64,000 nucleotides of DNA from assembly GCA_008704415.1 (NCBI GenBank), contig VXIS01000028.1:1-64000 (forward strand), read 5' to 3'. Shown here piece after piece: positions 55,835 through 64,000 of this stretch (positions are counted from its first letter, which is position 1; each line of letters opens with the position of its first letter). The position numbers and the translations under genes are program-made. The notes below the pieces were generated by a model. It saw only the letters and a program-made list of their open reading frames with translations. It was not told where the DNA came from and did no database searches. The stretch is from Sphaerosporella brunnea (lineage: Eukaryota; Ascomycota; Pezizomycetes; Pezizales; Pyronemataceae).

Positions 55835-56440
55835 ATGAGGCATGTCAGCTTCAGTCTGCACAGTCGGTCGGCCGTGGTGATCTCCGCATTTTGCGTCCCG
55901 GCGCCTGCCTGGTATCCTATGAGAGCGACGGTATCAAAGCCGCCCCGTTTATTGCAAAGTCTCGACGATGGAACAAATCCGAGGTACGTGCTCACAGGGT
56001 ATCGTCCGGCCCAGGGCCAGTAAATGTGTCGCGAGCACTCCGGCTGCGCCATCTTGCGTGCTCCCCATCACTGTTACGGAAGGAAAAGGCGGCGGAGATT
56101 GTGAGTGCGGAAGCCACCCGTGCGTCATGGCATTTGAATGGCCGAAGACGGGTACTGACTCGCAACCACCATAGTCAACTCGCACCAGGTCTGCGCAACC
56201 AACGGGGAATATCAGACGTCTGGTAATCCCACTGGTCGGGAGCGGGAGCGATTGGCCCAGCTGGCAAACATCACTCGCGTCCTGCACGCTCCCAATGATT
56301 GCAAGCAGTTCACAGGGTCAGGGACCCTAAGAAAATCACCGCGGAATAGCAGCGGCATCAATATGGGGGCCATTAGATTGAGCGGGGGGAACCATATCCA
56401 TTGCGAGAACTTAACAACACAAAAGGTACATACATCTTGA
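55835..56440 (+). CDS. spliced gene for a small, possibly secreted protein
   Basis: Proposed exons: 55835-55983, then from about 56021 (or 56036) to 56100, then 56175-56440 (TGA). The last intron is convincing: GTGAGT at 56101, TACTGAC branch at 56153-56159, CATAG at 56174, phase kept. The first intron starts GTACGT at 55984; its acceptor is uncertain and the shortest choice gives only 37 bases. The frame continues ASTPAAPSCVLPITVTEG, then NSHQVCATNGEYQTSG and LAQLANITRVLHAPNDCKQF. The N-terminus MRHVSFSLHSRSAVVISAFC has the shape of a weak signal peptide, and several Cys follow. No family recognised; an upstream start in another frame (55816) is excluded by phase. Confidence 0.5.
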
Positions 56441-56488
56441 CATCTGAGGGAACAGCGAAATGACCCGCACAAACACAAAGCTCCCGCG

Positions 56489-57279
56489 TCACACAACAAC
56501 GCCGGCCCGCCGGTCATGATTCAGCTCCCTGTTGCGTCGCTGCTGCTCTCCCACAATTGTATACAGATTGTCAACGGCGTGCGAAGCCTCATCCAATATC
56601 GTGTCGCACTGGTGCACCTTTCGGGAGCCGCGGAACTGGCGGAAGCGAGTGCGAAAGGAATTGACAAGTCCCCCTCGCGGTGTGCGGGGCGGCGGCCCGA
56701 AATCGACGCGGACGGGGTCTGGCGGCACCTGCGAGGGGCAGCGTGTCCGCAGGTTAGGGTTAGATCGTGCAGGTGACTCACCAGGGGGTATCGAATGTCC
56801 AGGATGTCATCTAGCTCCGCTAGCGAGCTTAGAATGACGCGGATCGTGATCCCCACAAGCTCTGCATGGCCAGCCAAGGCCTCCTGGATGGCGGCTTGGT
56901 GCGCCTGCCACGCCCGGGGGTCTCTCAGGTCCGCCACGACGCGTAGGGCGCGTTCGCGTGTCAACCCGCTGGACTGCAACAAGGACTGCAACGCTCGCTG
57001 GGCCTCCAATTTTAACTCCTCCTTCGCGGCGACAAGCCGTGGGTGGTCTCGGTGGTAAGAGTGCATTTTTCTCAAAGCGGCGTGTCCGGATGTAGCGACT
57101 TTCAGTATGGGTGCTGCCGCGTCAATGGGGTTGGAGTGTGGTGGAAGTGTTGGAGGAAGAAGGGAGCAGCCGGCAGTCTGGCTACGGTTTGGTGCGTCCG
57201 GGGCATCGTCGACGCGCGCACAGCACCCCTCCAAAAAACACGAATTGCTCCCTTTTTCGATCATTTGGTTCCCCTTCAC
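56489..57279 (-). CDS. two-exon gene, helical protein of unknown function
   Basis: Exon 1 runs from ATG 57279 (or the later in-frame ATG at 57065) to 56782; intron 56729-56781 (53 bp) has GTGAGT, two CTAAC branch sites and CTCGCAG; exon 2 is 56728-56489. The junction is phase 0 and the frame is open throughout, while without splicing the frame changes character. The product (about 247 residues) is mostly amphipathic helix: HPRLVAAKEELKLEAQRALQ, SGLTRERALRVVADLRDPRA, VILSSLAELDDILDIRYPL, then VPPDPVRVDFGPPPRT and ILDEASHAVDNLYTIVGEQQ. No signal peptide or known domain. Good gene model, no functional clue. Confidence 0.7.
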
Positions 57280-57548
57280 TGTGCGGGCAGGCGCCTTTTG
57301 GACCCGTATTTATATTGCGTTTTGACTTTCGGCGCGTGCGTAACTGTACAACACAGTGAAGGTTTGTGCATGCGTGACGCTTTGCTCCGCGATCAAGCGC
57401 AGGAAATGTATATGTATAAATAGCATTGCACGGTCACGTATCTAGCCCGCTGAAACTGAAATTCCAACTTCAGGATGCGAAGTATAGACACGATAACATT
57501 CAATCGATGTGCACGGCCTCCGTGAGTGGAGGGAAACGCAAAAAAAAC

Positions 57549-57625
57549 AAAAAAAAAAACGTCGAATCGAACCGGCGAAGTTGGGTTGGCTGCGCAGGCA
57601 GTCTACCACTGCACCACGCTGCAGT
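57549..57625 (-). ncRNA. tRNA-like Pol III unit (probable tRNA pseudogene)
   Basis: On the minus strand there is an A-box word TGGTGCAGTGG (57606-57616), then 32 bases on a B-box word GGTTCGATTCG (57563-57573), then a run of 11 T (57549-57559), a Pol III terminator. The acceptor stem does not pair and the T stem is poor, so a working tRNA is unlikely. Confidence 0.45.
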
Positions 57626-59186
57626 CCGTGAAAATCTGCGGCGCCGTGTCTGTGAAGTCGCGGCGCCGTCGTTTTGCTGCTGAACATTGTCTTTCCCCGC
57701 ACGATTCGCGTGATGTGGTACCGCAAATCCGAGCGGCCTCGCCGTTCCTCGCTGCTTCTTCAAAATCTGCCGATCGCCGAATTTCCGGGCCTGCTCATCT
57801 ACCGTTGCGAGCAGCCTTTGTGCCCTGAGTCATCCATTCATTGACCGGATGGTCTCGGCCGTAACGATACTAATATTGGTGCGCGTGCTGGAACACCAGC
57901 GAAGCGAGGAACGGGGTCTAGCGGAGAACAGTCACGGCGGCCATGACTGCGGGCCCTGGGCGCACTGAACCCCCGGTTGATTTTATCTGCTGTGGCGGTG
58001 AAGCATTCACAATCGCAGCGCTGTGGGCGTGTATGCAAATGTCACGGTGCGAGTGAATATGCGCTGCAACTTTGTGTCGGAGGGCAATCAAGATCATTGT
58101 GAGCATGTAGCCCCGCGTAAGTCCTAGGAGCGCGCTACGCACCCCAACCGCGTCAGTTTGGGAGACGCTTAACATGGTTAGACGATCAAAGATTGCCCTT
58201 TCCAGGTAACGACGTGCTGGGAGTCAGCGAAACGGCGTCACCAACTTCCTTCTGCGCGGAGAGTATACCGGAAAGGGCTGCAGATGAGCTCAGGGTTCCG
58301 GTGATTTTCATTGTTTCCACCCACGTGGAAAGGCCCTCTGCTAGCTAACCCAACAAAATATGCCAGTCAGTCAGGTCTTGTTTCGGCTGCGTTGCCTCGA
58401 TCGGTCTGACTTCCGATTGATAGCCAGACTAGGACCATTTCACGGGATCGAAACCCAGACTGCGTTGCCTGTCACGGAATCGGGACGGTGATTGACATCG
58501 GTCCCACATTCCCAGCGATCCGATTGTCTGCGAGCTTGCACTTTCACTACGACTCAAGGCCATTATTCGGGTTTTAAACATGGTGCGTCTGATGCGGTCT
58601 GATTGAATGAACGCGTATCTAATATAAGAGGTGTTGTATCCGTGTCCGCAATCACAAGCAAACGCAACATCAGCTGTTGCCGGCAGCATTGGTCAGACGG
58701 GGAGAACAAGAAGATTTGCATGCCACTGGCAGGAAGAACACGGTGCAAGACCCACTTGAGAAACGATTAAAAACCGGTGAGACTCCGCTCACGCGGAAAA
58801 AGTAATAAACACCCCACATCACGTAAGGCACTTTTCGATCGCCACAAGTCCGCGTCGCAAGCGATCACTCGTGCCAAGCCAATCGGGCTTTCAAAATAAG
58901 CGCTCCATAAGAATCCGCGTTACGGTCCAGGACCCATTCTTAGAGTCAAACGTATCTGATCGCTTACATCAGCTATCTGATCGCAGCTGACAATTCTGAT
59001 CTTATCTTATCATCGCGTGATCACGGTTATCGTTATCTGTCCAAGGTCTGCGCTGTTGCTGTAGCAACGGCACCGCTGCCGTCCAAAACAACAAAACTGA
59101 AACATCAACACCATCAACATCAACAACACCACAACATCCACAACACGCACCGACCTCAACCCGCAACCCACCACCAACATTCGGCG
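57626..59186. other. no gene recognised; 3' part is the FunK1 upstream region
   Basis: No supported ORF. From 58990 several GATA/TTATC words (TTATCTTATC at 59003-59012 and others) precede a CA-rich, largely T-poor stretch (59095-59180) that looks like a 5' UTR. Confidence 0.4.
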
Positions 59187-61547
59187 ATGAAATCGACATC
59201 TTCCGCCAGCTCTCGCAAACGCGCTCGAGAAGCCGATCATCCTCCACGACCCCCGCCCCAGACGCGCTCGGCCTCCGCCGCGGTCGCGTCCCGCGCCGGC
59301 ATTCCGCGCCGGGTGCCATCGCCCACCGCCGCCGTTCCGTCTGCCCTGACCAGTTTCTCACCCACCGCGAATTCTCCGCCGCCATCGTCGGCCGCCTCCT
59401 TCGATGCCCCGCTTTTCTCGGCGTCGCGCGCGTCGCATCGCCTGCCCGCATCGGCGCCTCCCGTGTGCACGCCGTTCAAAGCGAACTCCGGTAGCGTCCG
59501 GCTCCACGCGAACAACGAAACTCCGTCGCGTTGCCCGCCATCGAACACGGTGCGCTCCCACATGGACTTGCTTCTCTTCGACGAGCTGCACGGCCGCGTG
59601 CGCTTCGATTCAGCGGAGCTGTGGAGCCGTTTCGATGTCGATTCGTTCCGGCCCGTGTGCGAGGTAGCGTCATCCCTCGGATTGCACGATGGCCAACGGT
59701 GGACGGCCTGGCCTCACGACACGTCCGAGCGCAACGTGGTCGACTTCCTCGAAGATATCTTCGAACACCTGCGCCCCGCGTTGCCCGCGCACCTGCCGTT
59801 CTTCAGATTCATCCTCTCGGGCGCGATCCCTCTGGCCGACGGCGACTGCACTCGCAAAACCGACATCGCCTTCGTTTCCACCCCCGCCGCCGCCGGCGAC
59901 GATGCTGCACCGTCCTGGGCTCACGTACGCGCCGTGGGAGAGCTCAAGTCGAACCCGGCGAAATCGAACTGCGATTCCACGATCGTGCAGCTGGCGAACT
60001 ACGCGCGCGAGGTCTTCGGCAACCAGCCGTGGCGGCGGTCCGTTCTGTGCTTCACCCTGTGCGGCGCTGATTTCCGCGTGTGGCACTTCGATCGCGCGGG
60101 CGCTCTTGGGTCGACGGTGATCAACATCCACGCGCAGTGGCAGCTGTTTCTTACGGCGCTGTTCTCGTTCGCAACCTTCGACGCGACCGAGTTGGGCTTC
60201 GACCCCACCATCCGCGTTTACCGCGACGACGGCAAGGAGGATACGTTTGACTCGACGATCGCCGCCTGCAGCGCTCAGCCTTCGCGGCCGTTCGTTTGGA
60301 TTCCACGCTCGCTGCCCGCGGATTTCGGTGGCCGCGCCGCTTGCATCGGCCCGGTGCCTGACTCGATCGCCGGCTTCAACCCCGACTCCTGGACGAAGGT
60401 CGAGCTTCAACCGCGCTCCATGGCGCCGCGGTGGGCCGTAGTTTCGCGGACCGCGATCTGCGCCCGCGCCAAGCTGTGGGGAACCTCAGAGTGGACCTTC
60501 GTGGTCAAAGACCAGTGGCGCGCGGCCGAGCGCGACCCCGAAGGATCGATCCTGCGTGTCTGCGGATGCAAGGTGCCCGGACTGCCAGAGTGCCTGTGGC
60601 ATGGGGACCTCGTTCACGCCGACGGCACGCCCATCTCCATCCCTTCGCTGCGGCCGCAAAGCCGTGGCTCCACGCCAGCCGATCCGCCACCCCCACCACC
60701 ACCACCACCATGCCCATCCATCCGCAAAGTCGGCGACACATCGAAACACCTTCTGCACGCCGGAGCAACAACGCTTCTCGAGCGGATCCACACGCGCATG
60801 CTACTCACCCCCGTCGGACGTGGCCTGATCCAGTTCGCTTCCTACACCGAGCTGCTGCTCGCGCTTCACGCCGCGATCGAAGGCCACCGGCACATGTACA
60901 CGGCGCACCAGGTCCTGCACCGCGACGTCAGCGTCAACAACATCATCATCCTCCCCGGTTCCGGCGGCGCGCTGATCGACTTCGACCTGGCCGTGCGGAT
61001 GACACGCACAGCGGGCAGCGGCGCGACGCACCGCACCGGCACGTTCGAATTCATGGCATACGGGGTGCTCGCGGGCGCGCAACACACCGCGCTCCACGAT
61101 CTCGAGAGCTTCTACTACGTCCTGCTGTGGCTGTGCATATACCACCAGCCTGGGGGGACGCGGCGCACGCCGACGCCAAGGCACTCGCTGTTTTTGGATC
61201 CGAAGATACAGCATAAAGACCCCATCGTCACCGCGCGACGCGCAAAGGGTGATTGTGCCAGGCCGGAGGTTTTCAGGAACGATGTGCTGCCGACGCTGCC
61301 GAAGGAGGCGCGGAGACTGAGGCCGCTGCTGCGGAGGTGGCATCAGTTGTTGTTTTCGGGGGTGACGGATCAGGAGGTGGATGCTGATGATGATGGTGAT
61401 GACGATGAGGACGATGATGTGGATGGGCATGCGCAGAACGCGCCGCCAGCGCCGCAGCCGGGGCCGGGGGAGGAGACGGTGCAGCGCGTGTATCGCGAGA
61501 TGTTGGCGGCGCTGGAGCAGGGGGTCGCGAAACTGGAGGGAAAGTGA
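59187..61547 (+). CDS. FunK1-type fungal protein kinase with nuclease-like N-terminal domain
   Basis: Intact, intronless, 786 residues, within the usual range of the fungal Pkinase_fungal (FunK1) family. Residues 1-125 are Ser/Ala/Pro-rich and probably disordered. Residues about 160-330 form an alpha/beta domain with RKTDIAFV (Asp226), VGELKSNP (Glu252-x-Lys254) and VQLANYAREVF, which resembles a PD-(D/E)xK nuclease core. Kinase features follow: WTFVVKDQWR with Lys441 as the likely ATP lysine, HRDVSVNNIII (His578, Asp580, Asn585) and LIDFDLAVRM (Asp598; DFD in place of DFG), then TGTFEFMAYGVL and LHDLESFYYVLLW, typical FunK1 C-lobe blocks. A poly-Pro run and an acidic tail (about residues 730-747) are present. 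The start is the first ATG after a CA-rich leader. Kinase identity is firm; the nuclease-like domain is inference. Confidence 0.9.
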   Translation: MKSTSSASSRKRAREADHPPRPPPQTRSASAAVASRAGIPRRVPSPTAAVPSALTSFSPTANSPPPSSAASFDAPLFSASRASHRLPASAPPVCTPFKANSGSVRLHANNETPSRCPPSNTVRSHMDLLLFDELHGRVRFDSAELWSRFDVDSFRPVCEVASSLGLHDGQRWTAWPHDTSERNVVDFLEDIFEHLRPALPAHLPFFRFILSGAIPLADGDCTRKTDIAFVSTPAAAGDDAAPSWAHVRAVGELKSNPAKSNCDSTIVQLANYAREVFGNQPWRRSVLCFTLCGADFRVWHFDRAGALGSTVINIHAQWQLFLTALFSFATFDATELGFDPTIRVYRDDGKEDTFDSTIAACSAQPSRPFVWIPRSLPADFGGRAACIGPVPDSIAGFNPDSWTKVELQPRSMAPRWAVVSRTAICARAKLWGTSEWTFVVKDQWRAAERDPEGSILRVCGCKVPGLPECLWHGDLVHADGTPISIPSLRPQSRGSTPADPPPPPPPPPCPSIRKVGDTSKHLLHAGATTLLERIHTRMLLTPVGRGLIQFASYTELLLALHAAIEGHRHMYTAHQVLHRDVSVNNIIILPGSGGALIDFDLAVRMTRTAGSGATHRTGTFEFMAYGVLAGAQHTALHDLESFYYVLLWLCIYHQPGGTRRTPTPRHSLFLDPKIQHKDPIVTARRAKGDCARPEVFRNDVLPTLPKEARRLRPLLRRWHQLLFSGVTDQEVDADDDGDDDEDDDVDGHAQNAPPAPQPGPGEETVQRVYREMLAALEQGVAKLEGK

Positions 61548-63692
61548 AGGAGGGGGTATGGATTTCATCTGGGTTTTGTGGCCGGGGGGGGGGGGGGGTT
61601 GTTTATTCGCGGGGCGTTGGTTTAGTCGTTTTGGGTGTACGGTTGGTTCGTCGGTTCTCTGGTGTTTTTTTGATACCTTCTGGTCGGTTCCTGGCACCTT
61701 TGATAGAATAGAATATAATATGCACGTCTACCGATTCAGCTGTCTTTCATATTGCGCGCGTTGCGGTTGCAGAAGCTACTACTTCGCAGACGGCAGTTGG
61801 AAGTTACACGTTACGGTTGAGAAGCGGCGCATCACACGACGCCGGCCGGAACGCGCTGCCATTTACCCGCCCGGGCCTGAAAATCGGATGCCTGTGTAGG
61901 CCCTGGCCGGCCACGGAGATTCCCACGAAGCCGGCAGTTGCCAGTAGGCGTTGGGTAACGGCGTTCTCAAGGCCCCGATACATGTCGAAAAAACCTGAAG
62001 TGAGTCGGAGGTAACGAACCTGCCCCTACCGCAAGAACCCCAGAACAGTACTGCGTGGGATGGCCGTCTACAGTGCATCGGCAGCGGAACAGCAATGCCA
62101 TCGTGGTAGTCACGCCAGCGCGTTTTCAGTGGGGACACAATTACGCTTTAAGCGCGAATATGGAGCCTGGCAATGAGATACTGGGTTACGAGATTGTTTT
62201 GCGATGGATTGTATCAGCGAGAGTCTACGGCCCGCCTTGCAGTAGCGCATGCAGGTCAAGGTAGGGCAACCTTGACAACGAGAAGTCCAATAGCTCCCAA
62301 TGGTGGAGATCCTGAAGTTTTTGATCAGCGGCAGGCCGAACGATGGATGCCAGGGCGCATGCGTCCGCGCCGAACGGTGCGGATTCTGGTTTGTTGACCA
62401 AAGCTGAGTGTCCACTCTGGCATTCCCACGCCATCAACTGCGACCATTGCCAGCGTAGGATGGTTTGAAAACGTGGCCTTCGTGGGGTCTGGACGGCCAG
62501 GGTGGAATGGAGCATCGCTTCGTGAATGGCAATTTGGTATTTCTGCGGTCGGATGCTTCTCCTGGGCTCAGGTCAGCCTCCTAGTTCCCACCAACTTTTT
62601 GGTTTCAACCGCGACCTAGGCTCACACCACCCGATCACAGCGGAGCCTTGTCGGGCGGTTATACCGGTGGTGCCCGGCATGTAGACATACTGACCCCTCA
62701 GATTCATGGCATCCCGCCGTGGCGCTCTCCAGCGATCGCATGAATTCCCAGACACGCGGTAGCTCGTCATCGAGCTCCCTAGGCATACCATGCACTCCCG
62801 GACCCGCACAGGCTATGCATCAATGAGGATCTCCCAGCAGCTATGGACCCAGTATAAAGGTATAGGATTCCATAGCAATCTCCGGGCCCGCGTTCGCTTT
62901 GCATACCGTGGCTGCGTCCTTCTTGGCGCTGTACCAGGGTCTACAGTCATTCAGTGACCACGGCACAAACGTATATCGGCCATTAAGGCCCTATTGTCAC
63001 TTAGCGCGGAGCGCCTGTGCCCTGGCACCACCTTCGGCCGCCCTCCAATCCCATCGGCAATCGTTGTAGGTTGTACAATTATTGCAGTTGGTCGGTGGTG
63101 GTGCCGCATATGTATCAGTGGGCGGTAGTCGCACCGTCGGCATCGTCACCAGCCGCAATCGCCATTATCAACCTCCAGCCGACCGGGAGATTGCCGATGC
63201 GCATGCAGGCGCATATGCGCTGCCGCAGGAGAGTCCAGACTGAGGTTTGGCGACCGAATCTGGCTACAACTTCTGGCATCCCGTTGTCGTCAACTCCCAC
63301 CACTGCGGCGGTAGAATGGATTGGAGACCTCACCTTCGTGGGGTCTGCATTCGCACTTGTGTTGCGAGATCACGGTGAAGGACTATCTACCTATTGCATT
63401 ACCCACTCAGTCCCACTGCATCATCCGCAGTATTTACGCGTCGCATGCAGTCTCCAGTACATCTGACAGGGTCCGAGGCTATTGGCCTTTCCGTCTAGCA
63501 TAACCAAAGACCCAGAACGATAGGACCCACGCTAGAAGCACCACAGTTCGTGCTGGCGTTGTGATGACTGCAGAACGATGTAGTCCAGATCGAGGGCGAG
63601 ACAATATTAATCACGGCCTGTATTCCAAGAGTGAAGTGCAATTACTGTGTCGTGAAGGGTAAAAGGACGTTCGCACAACTCTGTGTTTACAG
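61548..63692. other. no gene recognised; poly-G run
   Basis: A run of about 14 G starts at 61583, just after the FunK1 stop. Several ORFs (149 codons at 63017-63466; 172 codons overlapping FunK1 in another frame) have no support. The word CCTTCGTGGGGTCTG occurs at about 62479 and 63343. Confidence 0.35.
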
Positions 63693-64000
63693 TCAAGGAG
63701 GTCTGCGCTCACTGCAGTGGTTGATGCCGGCAGTGTTTTCACAATGGCGGTAGGCTATTGTGTAGTTCAAGACGGCAGCGCTCCTGCCGGGTTCCTCTTG
63801 ATTGCCAACAAGATTGACGCCTTTTCTAAAAATCAGCGGCAGGCAATGACGGAACTTCTGCGGGCCCGGATGAGCTACCACGAGTTGCAAGAAGCCAAGT
63901 GGAAGGACTCGCCTGCGGCCATGACATATATACAGAGGAGAGACTGTGCTACCCCTTCGGCGTGCCGACTACTGGGGCCTGCGGCTCTCCTAAGGAAATG
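63693..64000 (+). CDS. 5' part of an unrecognised gene, open at the right edge
   Basis: A frame is open from a GTTTACAG acceptor-like site (63692) to the end of the window, with ATG at 63744. It reads MAVGYCVVQDGSAPAGFLLI, KIDAFSKNQRQAMTELLRAR and YHELQEAKWKDSPAAMTYIQ. The long open frame and amino-acid use are gene-like; no domain recognised. Confidence 0.45.

Noticed and set aside
59531..61216. Several long ORFs overlapping the FunK1 gene in other frames and on the minus strand (up to 298 codons)
   Set aside because: They are shadows caused by high GC and few stops; the +1 frame alone shows kinase motifs.

Overview
The window looks like a repeat-rich stretch of a filamentous basidiomycete genome, most likely an agaricomycete. 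The reasons are short spliceosomal introns of about 48-75 bases with CTNAC branch points, a FunK1-type fungal protein kinase, Tad-like LINE fragments, Ty1/Copia and Ty3/Gypsy relics, hAT and DDE transposases, and a Crypton/DIRS-type tyrosine recombinase element. I see no operons, no bacterial signals, no CRISPR array and no rRNA. Most of the DNA is decayed mobile elements with a few small host-like genes between them. Nearly all of the host-like genes are split by introns, so plain open reading frames miss them.

Layout. 0-12 kb: the 3' part of a kinase-like gene at the left edge, a short deleted copy of the tyrosine recombinase element (1.2-1.7 kb), a MITE (3.35 kb), a LINE tail (4.4-5.2 kb), a TATA-led three-exon gene (7.17-7.62 kb), another spliced ORF (9.6-10.0 kb), and a non-autonomous DNA transposon beside a pogo-like transposase fragment (11.0-12.1 kb). 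12-21 kb: DDE transposase relics, two loci carrying the same pair of diverged satellites (13.9-14.9 and 19.4-20.8 kb), an unidentified decayed coding element (15.7-17.6 kb), a LINE RT/RNase H relic (17.9-19.1 kb) and an isolated hAT end. 21-25 kb: Gypsy pieces on the minus strand separated by a truncated Copia element on the plus strand. 25-37 kb: mostly unrecognised; it holds a hairpin-bearing repeat seen four times (29.2-31.0 kb), a frameshifted coding relic (31.5 kb) and a spliced gene (33.3-34.3 kb).

37-44 kb: a gene coding for a PD-(D/E)xK nuclease-like domain followed by a kinase domain (37.7-39.5 kb), broken by one in-frame TGA, then Copia, hAT and DDE relics. 44-56 kb is a nest of transposons: a full-length hAT with terminal repeats and a perfect 8-base target duplication, inserted in a DDE transposase relic; a second, internally deleted hAT carrying a LINE insertion; and a 1.8-kb tyrosine recombinase element sitting in a hAT relic whose unoccupied homologue lies at 42.36 kb in the same window. 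56-64 kb is the most gene-like part: two spliced genes at 55.8-57.3 kb, an intact intronless FunK1 kinase (59.2-61.5 kb) and the start of another gene running off the right edge.

The biologically notable theme is three different kinase-type genes in 61 kb. Two of them have nuclease-like residues in front of the kinase, in DNA that is otherwise dominated by several layers of transposon insertion. All family assignments come from reading motifs by eye; no database search was run.
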